DNA from: Streptomyces sp. TBY4
Lineage (GTDB): Bacteria > Actinomycetota > Actinomycetes > Streptomycetales > Streptomycetaceae
Direction of reading: 5' to 3'
Length of the DNA: 64,000 bases
NCBI RefSeq assembly: GCF_024213195.1
Contig: NZ_JANAVF010000003.1
Coordinates: 209,420-273,419, forward strand
The position numbers and the translations under genes are program-made. The notes under the pieces were generated by a model. The model did no database searches. It was not told the DNA's origin and worked only from the letters and a program-made list of their open reading frames with translations. Positions 18,288-26,729 of this stretch are shown here, piece after piece (position 1 is the stretch's first letter; each line of letters starts with the position of its first letter).

Positions 18288-19406
18288 ATGAGCCTGTCCC
18301 TGAGGACCATCAGCCGAGAGCAGCACCTGGGCTACCTCCAGAGCCTGCCCTCGGCTAGCCACTGCCAGGTCCCGGCGTGGGCCGACGTGAAGAACGAGTG
18401 GCGTTCCGAGAACCTCGGATGGTTCGACCAGTCCGGCGAACTCGTCGGTGCCGCACTCGTGTTGTACCGACAGCTGCCCAAGGTGAAGCGGTACCTCGCG
18501 TACCTCCCCGAGGGCCCGGTCATCAACTGGTACGCCCCCAACCTCGAAGAGTGGCTCCAGCCGATGCTGACGCACCTCAAGCAGCAGGGTGCCTTCACCG
18601 TGAAGATGGGCCCGCCCGTCGTCATCCGCCGCTGGAACTCCACCGCCATCAAGGCCGGTATCCAGGACCCGGAGGTCAAGCGCCTGCGCGACGTCGAGGC
18701 CTCCGTCATCGAGCCCCGCGCCTTCGAAGTCTCCGACAAACTGCGCCGGATGGGCTGGCAGCAGGCCGAGGACGGCGGAGCCGGCTTCGGCGACGTCCAG
18801 CCCCGGTACGTCTTCCAGGTGCCTCTGGCCAACCGCTCGCTGGACGACGTCCTCAAGGGCTTCAACCAGCTGTGGCGCCGCAACATCAAGAAGGCCGAGA
18901 AGGCCGGCGTCGAGGTCGTGCAGGGCGGTTACGAGGACCTGCCGACCTGGCAGAAGCTGTACGAGATCACCGCCGAGCGCGACAAGTTCCGCCCGCGCCC
19001 GCTCAGCTACTTCCAGCGCCAGTGGACGGCCCTCAACTCCGAGGACCCCAACCGGATGCGGCTGTACATCGCCACCCACGAGGGGGAGCCGCTGGCCGCC
19101 GCCACGATGCTGACGGTCGGGCAGCACGTCTGGTACTCGTACGGCGCCTCCGCCAACCACAAGCGCGAGGTCCGCCCTTCGAACGCGATGCAGTGGCGGA
19201 TGCTGCGCGACTCCTACGCGCTCGGCGCAAGCGTCTACGACCTGCGCGGCATCAGTGACACCCTGGACGAGAACGACCACCTGTTCGGGCTGATCCAGTT
19301 CAAGGTCGGCACGGGCGGCGAGGCCGTCGAGTACGTCGGCGAGTGGGACTTCCCGCTCAACAAGCTGCTGCACAAGGCGCTCGACATCTACATGTCGCGC
19401 CGCTGA
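18288..19406 (+). CDS. femX: Lipid II:glycine glycyltransferase FemX (FemABX family)
   Basis: 372 residues, FemABX peptidyltransferase family. Two GNAT-like subdomains are visible, with a basic helical segment between them (FNQLWRRNIKKAEKAGVEVVQG). Near the end are WYSYGASANHKREVRPSNAMQWRMLRDSYALGASVYDLRG and GTGGEAVEYVGEWD, the family hallmarks. In Streptomyces coelicolor FemX adds the first glycine, using Gly-tRNA, to the LL-DAP side chain of lipid II, and it is essential unless VanK compensates. It starts just after a GAGGAG site and is followed 75 bp later by the racemase-like gene, probably one operon. Confidence 0.9.
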   Translation: MSLSLRTISREQHLGYLQSLPSASHCQVPAWADVKNEWRSENLGWFDQSGELVGAALVLYRQLPKVKRYLAYLPEGPVINWYAPNLEEWLQPMLTHLKQQGAFTVKMGPPVVIRRWNSTAIKAGIQDPEVKRLRDVEASVIEPRAFEVSDKLRRMGWQQAEDGGAGFGDVQPRYVFQVPLANRSLDDVLKGFNQLWRRNIKKAEKAGVEVVQGGYEDLPTWQKLYEITAERDKFRPRPLSYFQRQWTALNSEDPNRMRLYIATHEGEPLAAATMLTVGQHVWYSYGASANHKREVRPSNAMQWRMLRDSYALGASVYDLRGISDTLDENDHLFGLIQFKVGTGGEAVEYVGEWDFPLNKLLHKALDIYMSRR

Positions 19407-19480
19407 CCCCACCGAACCCCCACACGCACCGCACCGCACCGCTGCACCACGCAGCTTTTCGAGAGAGGCTCCGGACGGGC

Positions 19481-20512
19481 ATGGCGCTCACGCTCTACGT
19501 CGACACCGCGCGCTGGCGTGCGCACCAGAAGCAGATCCAGGACCAGTTCCCCGGGATGATCCCCGTCTGCAAGGGCAACGGCTACGGCTTCGGTCACGAG
19601 CGGCTCTGCGAGGAGGCGACCCGGATGGGCGCCGACGTCCTCGCGGTCGGCACGACGTACGAGGCCGCCAGCATCAAGGACTGGTTCGGCGGTGACCTGC
19701 TCGTCCTGACCCCGTTCCGGCGCGGCGAGGACCCGGTCCCGCTGCCGGACCGGGTCATCCGCTCGGTGTCCTCGCTCGACGGGGTCCGCGGCCTGGTCGG
19801 TGCCCGTGTGGTCATCGAGTGCATGAGCTCGATGCGCCGGCACGGGATCTCCGAGCAGGAGCTCGGCCAGCTCCACTCGGCGATCGAGGACGTCCGGCTG
19901 GAGGGCTTCGCCCTGCACCTGCCGCTGGACCGCCCGGACGGCACGGACGCCGTCGAAGAGGTCATCGCCTGGATGGACCGGCTGCGCGCCGCCCGGCTGC
20001 CGCTGCACACCATGTTCGTCAGCCACCTGAAGGCGTCGGACCTGGCACGGCTGCAGCAGCAGTTCCCGCAGACGCGCTTCCGGGCCCGCATCGGCACCCG
20101 GCTGTGGCTGGGCGACCACGAGGCGACCGAGTACCGCGGTGCGGTGCTCGACGTCACCCGCGTCGCCAAGGGCGACCGGTTCGGCTACCGGCAGCAGAAG
20201 GCCGCCTCCGACGGCTGGCTGGTCGTCGTCGCCGGCGGCACCTCCCACGGCGTCGGCCTGGAGGCCCCCAAGGCCCTGCACGGGGTGATGCCGCGTGCCA
20301 AGGGCGTCGCCCGGGCCGGGCTCGCCACCGTCAACCGCAACCTGTCGCCGTTCGTCTGGGCGGGCAAGCAGCGCTGGTTCGCCGAGCCGCCGCACATGCA
20401 GGTGTCCATCCTGTTCGTGCCGTCGGACTCTCCCGAGCCGAAGGTCGGCGACGAACTGGTGGCGCACCTGCGCCACACCACCACGCAGTTCGACCGGGTG
20501 CTCGACGCCTGA
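19481..20512 (+). CDS. Alanine-racemase-like PLP fold protein
   Basis: 343 residues. The N-terminal TIM barrel is alanine-racemase-like, with the Schiff-base lysine in VCKGNGYGFG (compare KANAYGHG) and the IGTRLWLG segment corresponding to the PLP-phosphate Arg/Gly region. In alanine racemase the opposite-face base is the Tyr of GYADGW; here the aligned stretch reads VVAGGTSHGVG, so that Tyr is missing. It may therefore not racemise but serve as a decarboxylase-like, epimerase-like or binding role. Adjacency to femX suggests peptidoglycan amino-acid supply. Its stop abuts the convergent GT87 gene. Confidence 0.75.
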   Translation: MALTLYVDTARWRAHQKQIQDQFPGMIPVCKGNGYGFGHERLCEEATRMGADVLAVGTTYEAASIKDWFGGDLLVLTPFRRGEDPVPLPDRVIRSVSSLDGVRGLVGARVVIECMSSMRRHGISEQELGQLHSAIEDVRLEGFALHLPLDRPDGTDAVEEVIAWMDRLRAARLPLHTMFVSHLKASDLARLQQQFPQTRFRARIGTRLWLGDHEATEYRGAVLDVTRVAKGDRFGYRQQKAASDGWLVVVAGGTSHGVGLEAPKALHGVMPRAKGVARAGLATVNRNLSPFVWAGKQRWFAEPPHMQVSILFVPSDSPEPKVGDELVAHLRHTTTQFDRVLDA

Positions 20513-20513
20513 G

Positions 20514-21986
20514 TCACTCCCCGGGGCGTGCGCCCCAGTCGACCCGCTGACCCTCCGAAGGCGCCGCGTCCTGCGGCGCCTTCGGCGTCTGCGCGAGCGT
20601 GAAGACGTCCTCGGCACCGTCCAGGACACCCCCCGAGGGGTCGTCCGAGCCGTCGCGCCGCACCACGTCCCGGTCGGGCAGCAGGATGTCTCGTACGACC
20701 ACCGCGCACAGGTAGAGCGTGCACAGCAGGTGGGCCGTGATGGCCAGCTGGTAGCCCTCCAGCGGCAGGCCCTGGTGCTTGTCGCCGCTGGTCGTGTAGG
20801 CGAGGTAGAACCAGATGCCCAGGAAGTAGATGACCTCGCCGGTCTGCCAGATCAGGAAGTCCCGCCAGCGCGGCCGGGCCAGCGCGGCGAGCGGGATGAG
20901 CCACAGCACGTACTGGGGCGAGTAGACCTTGTTGAGCAGGATGAAGGCGGCCACCAGCAGGAAGGCCAGCTGGGCGAAGCGGGGGCGGCGGGGTGCGGTG
21001 AGCGCGAGCGCGCCGATGGCCGCGCACAGCAGGAGCGTCAGGCCCGTCGCGTAGGTGTTGGCGTCTTCGAGCGGGTTCCCGGAGCGCTGGGAGATCAGCA
21101 GCCACACCGATCCGAAGTCGATCGGCCGCTCCTGGCTGAAGGTGTAGAACTTCGTCCAGCCCTCCCACGCGAAGAGCATGACGGGCAGGTTCACCGCGAG
21201 CCAGGAGGCCGCGGTGCCGCCGACCGCCGCGCCGAAGGCACGCCACTTCCCGGCCCGCCAGCAGAGCACGAACACGGCCCCGAGCAGCAGGACGGGGTAG
21301 AGCTTGGCCGCGGTGGCCAGGCCCAGGAAGACACCGAAGGCCAGCGGACGGCTCCGCGACCACATGAGCATCGCGGCAGCGGTCAGCGCGATGGCCATCA
21401 GGTCCCAGTTGATGGTCGCGGTGAGTGCGAAACCGGGCGCGAGCGCGAAGAGCAGGGCGTCCCACGGCCGGCGGCGGTGGGTGCGGGCCACGCACACCGC
21501 GATCACCGCGGCGCAGACCATCAGCATGCCCGCGTTGACCATCCAGTACATCTGCTCCCGGTGCTGCATGGAGCCGCTGCCGGGGGTCATCCAGGAGGCG
21601 ACCTTCATGAAGAGCCCGGTGAGCACCGGGTACTCCAGGAACTGCATGTCGCCGGGGATCCGGTCGAAGTACGGGGTGAGGCCGTCGGCGAAGCCGCGTA
21701 CGACGAAGAGGTGCGGGATGTCCGAGTAGCAGGCGTGGGTGTACTGGGAGCCGGCCCCGCGGAACCACGCCCAGTTGTAGCAGGGCAGCTTCTGCGCCAT
21801 GCCCAGCGCGAACATCCCGAGCGTCACGAGGACGACGACCCGTACCGGGTTCAGCCAGTGGCCGCCGAGCCGGGCGTAGCGGCCCAGCGGGCCGCCGATG
21901 AACTCGCTCCCCGCGGCGGCCACCTCGTCCTGCCGGGTGGGCAGTACGGGGGGCAGTACGGGGCTGTCCTCGTGCACCTTCGTCAT
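20514..21986 (-). CDS. GT87/DUF2029-family membrane glycosyltransferase
   Basis: 490 residues with about ten membrane helices. The segment LEYPVLTGLFMKVASW and the Asp/Trp-containing NWDLMAIALTA and AAKLYPVLLLGA motifs are typical of actinobacterial GT87-like polyprenyl-phosphate mannosyltransferases. The mycobacterial counterpart lies next to ponA1. The Mtb synteny (ponA1 and then this gene, before rpsF) and the position here beside a PBP support a cell-envelope glycan role, but no substrate is established. The C-terminal ~40 residues are polar and disordered. Start ATG 21986; the frame extends 12 residues further. Confidence 0.8.
   Translation of the reverse strand: MTKVHEDSPVLPPVLPTRQDEVAAAGSEFIGGPLGRYARLGGHWLNPVRVVVLVTLGMFALGMAQKLPCYNWAWFRGAGSQYTHACYSDIPHLFVVRGFADGLTPYFDRIPGDMQFLEYPVLTGLFMKVASWMTPGSGSMQHREQMYWMVNAGMLMVCAAVIAVCVARTHRRRPWDALLFALAPGFALTATINWDLMAIALTAAAMLMWSRSRPLAFGVFLGLATAAKLYPVLLLGAVFVLCWRAGKWRAFGAAVGGTAASWLAVNLPVMLFAWEGWTKFYTFSQERPIDFGSVWLLISQRSGNPLEDANTYATGLTLLLCAAIGALALTAPRRPRFAQLAFLLVAAFILLNKVYSPQYVLWLIPLAALARPRWRDFLIWQTGEVIYFLGIWFYLAYTTSGDKHQGLPLEGYQLAITAHLLCTLYLCAVVVRDILLPDRDVVRRDGSDDPSGGVLDGAEDVFTLAQTPKAPQDAAPSEGQRVDWGARPGE
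20556..20584 (+). terminator. Hairpin within the 3' end of the GT87 gene
   Basis: A 12-bp perfect inverted repeat (CGAAGGCGCCGC, 20556-20567, with 20573-20584) lies 44 bp past the racemase-like stop. It probably ends the femX operon while coding for the C-terminus of the convergent GT87 protein. Confidence 0.6.
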
Positions 21987-22089
21987 GCGCACATCCTGCC
22001 GTACGGCGGGGCCGCCGCCCATGAGAGCGTGCGAGAGGGCCGCCGCACCGGGTGCGACGGCCCTCTCGACCGTGTCGTGGGGCGTACGG

Positions 22090-24615
22090 TCAGCCGCCCG
22101 TGGAGCCCCCTATCGGGAAGCCTCCGCTCCCGCCGTTGGTCGCTCCGCCGGGCCTGCCGCCCGACTTGCTGGGCGAGGGCGAGGGCGACCGGGAGGAGCT
22201 GGGGCTGGGGTCCGGCTCGCAGATGGCCCACGGCTTGCAGGTCGGCTTGCCGCCGGTGCGCGAGGGGCTCGGGCTGGGCGACGGGGTCGGCGACGGCGAG
22301 TTCGACGGGGACGGCGAGGGGGAGGGGGAAGGCGACGGGGAGGGCGAGGGAGCACCGGAGGCGTCCGCGATGACGCCGATCTCCTCGGGCTCCGGGAACT
22401 TCGACTCCGGGACGCCGTTCAGCGCCTCCTTCATGTACTTGGTCCAGATCTCGGCCGGGATGTCACCACCGTGGAGGGAGGGAATGCCCGCCACGCCCCT
22501 CATCGAGATGAGTTCCTTCTTCTCCGCGTTCGGGTCCGAGCGGAACAGGGCCACGGAGGTGGACAGCTCGGGGGTGTAGCCGACGAACCAGGCCGACATG
22601 TTCTTGTCGGTGGTACCGGTCTTGCCCGCGGCGGGCCGGCCGAGCTTCTTGGCCTTGGTACCGGTGCCGTTCTCGACGACGTTGCGCAGCACCTTGGTGA
22701 TGTTGTCCGCGACGGAGTTGTCCATGGCGCGCTGCGCCTTGGGCGGGTCGAAGCCGGGGACGTCCCTGCCGTCCTTCTTGACGCTGCGCACCGAGTACTG
22801 CTCGTGGTGGGTGCCGGAGGCGGCGAAGGTGGCGTATGAGTTGGCCATCCGGATGGCGCTGGGGGTCGAGGTGCCCAGGGCGAAGGAGGCGTTGGGGTTC
22901 GGGTCGAAGGACTCCTCGAGGATGCCGGTCGACTTGGCGACCTCCCTCACCTTGTCGTGGCCGACGTCGAAGACGAGCTGGGCGAAGGGGACGTTGATCG
23001 AGTCCTCCATCGCCTTGTTCAGGGTCACGTAGCCGTAGTCGGTCGGGCTCTCGTTCTTCTGCCGGAAGGGCTTGCCGGAGCCGTCGCGCAGCGGCTGGCC
23101 CGCACGGTTGTTGATCACCGTGAGGTCGCTGGCCATGTACTTGCTGTCGGCCGAGATCCCCTTGCCCTTCGAGTTCTGCGTGCCGTACTCCATCGCGGCC
23201 GCGAGCACGAAGGGCTTCCAGGTCGAGCCGACCTGGACGCCCGAGGTGTTGGCGTTGTTGTTGAAGTGCTTCTTGTCGATGCCCGGACCGCCGTACAGGG
23301 CGACGAGGGCTCCGGTCTTCACGTCCACCGAGGCCGCGCCGAACTGCACGAAGGTGTCGGTGTCGGGTCGCTTCTTCTCGTCGAGCATCCCGTCGCGGGT
23401 GCCCTCGACGGCCTTGACCAGCGCGTCCACCTTCGTCTTGTCGAAGGTGGTGTAGATCCGGTAGCCGCCCTTGGCCAGGTCCTCGACCTTGATGCCGTTC
23501 TTCTTCAGCATGTACAGCTTGGCCGTCTCGACCAGGTAGCCGATCTGGCCGGACATGCCGGCGGCCTCGGGGGCCTCGATCAGGGTGGGGAAGGCCGTGT
23601 ACTGGTCGCGCTCGGCCTTCTGCATGCGGCCCACCTCGACCTCGCGGTCCAGCACCCAGGCCCAGCGCTTCACGGCCCGGTCCTTGTTCGCCTCGGGCGT
23701 GGCCGCGGAGCCGATGCCGCCGTCGGGGTTGTAGAGGTTCGGGCCCTTGAGCACGGCGGCGAGGAACGCGCTCTCGGAGGGAGTGAGCTGGTCGCAGTCC
23801 TTGCCGAAGTAGGCGCGCGCCGCCGCCTGGATCCCGTAGGCGTCACGGCCGTAGTAGGCGGTGTTCAGGTAGCCCGCGAGGATCGTGTTCTTCTCCTCGC
23901 TCACGCCCAGCTTTATCGAGATGAAGAGCTCGGTAACCTTGCGCTTGAGCGTCTGGTCGGCGTCCAGGTACGTGTTCTTCACGAACTGCTGGGTGATCGT
24001 GGAGCCGCCCTGGGTGGATCCGCCCTTGGCCATGTTCCACACGGCGCGGGCGATGCCCATCGGGTCGACGCCCTTGTCCGACTCGAAGGACGCGTTCTCC
24101 GCCGCGATCACGGCGTTCTGCATCGACCGGGGGATCTTCCCGATGGGGACGATCTGTCGGTTCATCGAGCCGCCGGTCGCGACCATCTGGGTGTCGTCGG
24201 ACCAGTAGAAGACGTTGTTCTGTGCCTTGGCCGTCTTGTTCGCGTCGGGCTTGTCCACCATGGCGATGCCGATGCCGGCGCCCAGGGTGATCATCGCGAA
24301 GAAGCCCAGGGTCGTGCCGCTGACGAGCTTCCAGGACGGGACGAAGCGCTTCCAGCCGACCTTTTCGCCGCGCGGATAGTTGATGAACCGCTTGGGGCGG
24401 CCGGCGCCCCGGCCCGCCGGGGCTCGGCCGGCGGCTCTGCGGGCCTCCGACCGGCTGCCGTGAGGCGGCTGCTGTCCGTACGGGCCGCTGGGTGACCCGG
24501 TGGGGACGTCACGCCCGGAACCGGCGCCCCTGGCAGGGCGCTGCTGGGCGGCCTTGCGGGCGGCTGCGCGGCCGCCGCCCTGGGGCTGTTGCTGTTTGCG
24601 GCGGTGCTCGCTCAT
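22090..24615 (-). CDS. Bifunctional class A penicillin-binding protein (PonA-like)
   Basis: 841 residues. The N-terminal cytoplasmic tail is Gln/Gly/Arg-rich (residues ~1-100), and one TM helix follows (~100-125, VSGTTLGFFAMITLGAGIGIAM). The glycosyltransferase domain includes AAENASFESDKGVD (catalytic Glu) and GGSTITQQFVKN. The transpeptidase domain has SxxK in GSTWKPF, SxN in DSINVPF, and KTG in AGKTGTTDKNMSAWFVG. The last ~90 residues are a low-complexity Pro/Ser/Gly repeat (PSPSPSPS), probably a flexible extracellular tail. GAGGAG precedes the ATG. The mycobacterial ponA1 equivalent is likewise near GT87. Confidence 0.95.
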   Translation of the reverse strand: MSEHRRKQQQPQGGGRAAARKAAQQRPARGAGSGRDVPTGSPSGPYGQQPPHGSRSEARRAAGRAPAGRGAGRPKRFINYPRGEKVGWKRFVPSWKLVSGTTLGFFAMITLGAGIGIAMVDKPDANKTAKAQNNVFYWSDDTQMVATGGSMNRQIVPIGKIPRSMQNAVIAAENASFESDKGVDPMGIARAVWNMAKGGSTQGGSTITQQFVKNTYLDADQTLKRKVTELFISIKLGVSEEKNTILAGYLNTAYYGRDAYGIQAAARAYFGKDCDQLTPSESAFLAAVLKGPNLYNPDGGIGSAATPEANKDRAVKRWAWVLDREVEVGRMQKAERDQYTAFPTLIEAPEAAGMSGQIGYLVETAKLYMLKKNGIKVEDLAKGGYRIYTTFDKTKVDALVKAVEGTRDGMLDEKKRPDTDTFVQFGAASVDVKTGALVALYGGPGIDKKHFNNNANTSGVQVGSTWKPFVLAAAMEYGTQNSKGKGISADSKYMASDLTVINNRAGQPLRDGSGKPFRQKNESPTDYGYVTLNKAMEDSINVPFAQLVFDVGHDKVREVAKSTGILEESFDPNPNASFALGTSTPSAIRMANSYATFAASGTHHEQYSVRSVKKDGRDVPGFDPPKAQRAMDNSVADNITKVLRNVVENGTGTKAKKLGRPAAGKTGTTDKNMSAWFVGYTPELSTSVALFRSDPNAEKKELISMRGVAGIPSLHGGDIPAEIWTKYMKEALNGVPESKFPEPEEIGVIADASGAPSPSPSPSPSPSPSPSNSPSPTPSPSPSPSRTGGKPTCKPWAICEPDPSPSSSRSPSPSPSKSGGRPGGATNGGSGGFPIGGSTGG

Positions 24616-24827
24616 CGAACGACTACTCCTCGGGCAGGCGAGTGGCCTGGAAGCGGCAGGTGAGTTCCGGTCCCCCCGGTGTCATGGCGCACAGACTACG
24701 CAGACGCAAAAGCCAATCAGTGCCGAAGTTCACCCCAAATCAGGCAACTTGCCTCGTGCAAATCGGTGATGTGACGCCGGTCACCGTGTCACCACTTGTA
24801 GCGGACGGCTACCCGTTCTATCGTCTG

Positions 24828-24848
24828 GATGTATCGAGTCGATACATC
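24828..24848. promoter_or_regulatory. Candidate PadR operator (21-bp palindrome)
   Basis: GATGTATCGA-G-TCGATACATC is a perfect 10-bp inverted repeat around one base. It lies 41 bp upstream of the padR start and resembles PadR-family ATGTAT...ATACAT operators. It implies autoregulation of padR, and perhaps of the following ino1. Confidence 0.8.
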
Positions 24849-24889
24849 AGCTCGACATAAAGACTCCGAGGCGGGGGAAGGGCAAGCGG

Positions 24890-25492
24890 ATGAGCAGGCG
24901 CTCAGGCATCCTCGAGTTCGCTGTTCTCGGCCTGCTTCGCGAATCCCCCATGCACGGTTACGAGCTGCGCAAGCGGCTCAACACCTCACTGGGGGTGTTC
25001 AGAGCGTTCAGCTACGGGACGCTCTACCCCTGCCTCAAGACGCTCGTCACCAACGGCTGGTTGATCGAAGAGCCGGGCAATGCCCCGGAGGACGCTCTCG
25101 CCGCTTCACTCGCAGGGCGCCGCGCCAAGATCGTCTACCGGTTGACGGCAGCAGGTAAGGAGCACTTCGAGGAGCTCCTCTCCCACACGGGCCCCGATGC
25201 CTGGGAGGACGAGTCCTTCGCCGCCCGCTTCGCCTTTTTCGGCCAGACCGAACGAGACGTACGCATGCGGGTTCTGGAGGGCCGTCGCAGCCGCCTTGAG
25301 GAGCGCCTGGAGAAGATGAGCGCCTCGCTGGCTCGCACACGCGAGCGGCTCGACGACTACACGCTCGAGCTGCAACGCCACGGCATGGAATCCGTGGAGC
25401 GCGAAGTGCGCTGGCTGAACGAGCTCATCGAGAGTGAGCGGGCGGGACGGGATCAGAGACGACCCGGTCCGTCCGACGAAACTGCAAAGTGA
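24890..25492 (+). CDS. PadR-family transcriptional regulator
   Basis: 200 residues. The N-terminal winged helix ([30 protein letters not shown]) is the PadR signature with the conserved YEL motif, and the C-terminal half is a long coiled helix ([28 protein letters not shown]), the usual dimerisation region. It is followed 49 bp later by ino1 on the same strand, as the padR/Rv0047c-ino1 pair is in mycobacteria. A palindrome upstream is a likely operator. A ligand is not identifiable. AAGGG lies before the ATG. Confidence 0.9.
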   Translation: MSRRSGILEFAVLGLLRESPMHGYELRKRLNTSLGVFRAFSYGTLYPCLKTLVTNGWLIEEPGNAPEDALAASLAGRRAKIVYRLTAAGKEHFEELLSHTGPDAWEDESFAARFAFFGQTERDVRMRVLEGRRSRLEERLEKMSASLARTRERLDDYTLELQRHGMESVEREVRWLNELIESERAGRDQRRPGPSDETAK

Positions 25493-25541
25493 GGTCTGCA
25501 TCTCGCAGGCCTCGTCCGAGAACAAACAGGGAGCAACCGGA

Positions 25542-26624
25542 ATGGGTTCGGTTCGCGTAGCCATCGTCGGCGTAGGCAACTGCGCCGCCTCGCTGGTGCA
25601 GGGCGTCGAGTACTACAAGGACGCCGACCCGGCGGCCAAGGTCCCCGGTCTGATGCACGTCCAGTTCGGCGACTACCACGTGCGCGACATCGAGTTCGTC
25701 GCCGCGTTCGACGTCGACGCGAAGAAGGTCGGCCTCGACCTTTCGGACGCCATCGGCGCCAGCGAGAACAACACCATCAAGATCTGTGACGTCCCGAACG
25801 CGGGCGTGACCGTTCAGCGCGGCCACACCCACGACGGCCTGGGCAAGTACTACCGCCAGACCATCGAGGAGTCCGCCGAGGCCCCGGTCGACATCGTCCA
25901 GATCCTCAAGGACCGCCAGGTCGACGTCCTGATCTGCTACCTCCCCGTCGGCTCCGAGGTCGCGGCGAAGTTCTACGCCCAGGCCGCCATCGACGCCAAG
26001 GTCGCCTTCGTCAACGCCCTCCCGGTCTTCATCGCCGGCACCAAGGAGTGGGCCGACAAGTTCACCGAGGCCGGTGTCCCGATCGTCGGCGACGACATCA
26101 AGTCGCAGGTCGGCGCGACCATCACGCACCGCGTGATGGCGAAGCTGTTCGAGGACCGCGGTGTCCGTCTTGAGCGCACCATGCAGCTCAACGTCGGCGG
26201 CAACATGGACTTCAAGAACATGCTGGAGCGCGACCGCCTCGAGTCGAAGAAGATCTCCAAGACTCAGGCCGTCACCTCGCAGATCCCCGACCGCGAGCTC
26301 GGCGAGAAGAACGTCCACATCGGCCCGTCCGACTACGTGGCGTGGCTCGACGACCGCAAGTGGGCCTACGTCCGCCTCGAAGGCCGTGCCTTCGGCGACG
26401 TCCCGCTGAACCTCGAGTACAAGCTCGAGGTGTGGGACTCCCCGAACTCGGCCGGTGTCATCATCGACGCCCTGCGCGCCGCGAAGATCGCCAAGGACCG
26501 CGGCATCGGTGGCCCGATCCTGTCGGCCTCGAGCTACTTCATGAAGTCCCCGCCGGTGCAGTACTTCGACGACGAGGCCCTGGCCAACGTCGAGAAGTTC
26601 ATCAAGGGCGAGGTCGAGCGCTAG
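25542..26624 (+). CDS. ino1: Inositol-3-phosphate synthase (Ino1)
   Basis: 360 residues, actinobacterial-type myo-inositol-1-phosphate synthase. It opens with [20 protein letters not shown], the NAD-binding Rossmann motif, and contains [31 protein letters not shown] and [12 protein letters not shown], the conserved active-site blocks. It converts glucose-6-phosphate to inositol-3-phosphate, feeding phosphatidylinositol and mycothiol synthesis. AGGGAG precedes the ATG. The padR gene lies directly upstream and a strong terminator directly downstream. Confidence 0.96.
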   Translation: MGSVRVAIVGVGNCAASLVQGVEYYKDADPAAKVPGLMHVQFGDYHVRDIEFVAAFDVDAKKVGLDLSDAIGASENNTIKICDVPNAGVTVQRGHTHDGLGKYYRQTIEESAEAPVDIVQILKDRQVDVLICYLPVGSEVAAKFYAQAAIDAKVAFVNALPVFIAGTKEWADKFTEAGVPIVGDDIKSQVGATITHRVMAKLFEDRGVRLERTMQLNVGGNMDFKNMLERDRLESKKISKTQAVTSQIPDRELGEKNVHIGPSDYVAWLDDRKWAYVRLEGRAFGDVPLNLEYKLEVWDSPNSAGVIIDALRAAKIAKDRGIGGPILSASSYFMKSPPVQYFDDEALANVEKFIKGEVER

Positions 26625-26670
26625 TCGAACCCCGGCGTCCTCCAGGACGCCTGGACTTCGGCGGTTCTTC

Positions 26671-26711
26671 CGCGGAGGGTCCCCGGGCAATGCGCCCGGG
26701 GACCCTCCGCG
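26671..26711 (+). terminator. Terminator after ino1
   Basis: An 18-bp perfect GC-rich stem (26671-26688 with 26694-26711, loop AATGC) begins 46 bp after the ino1 stop. It is the strongest hairpin in this part of the window and ends only a few bases before the MFS gene start. Confidence 0.85.
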
Positions 26712-26729
26712 TGTGTGACCCTTTCCCTC

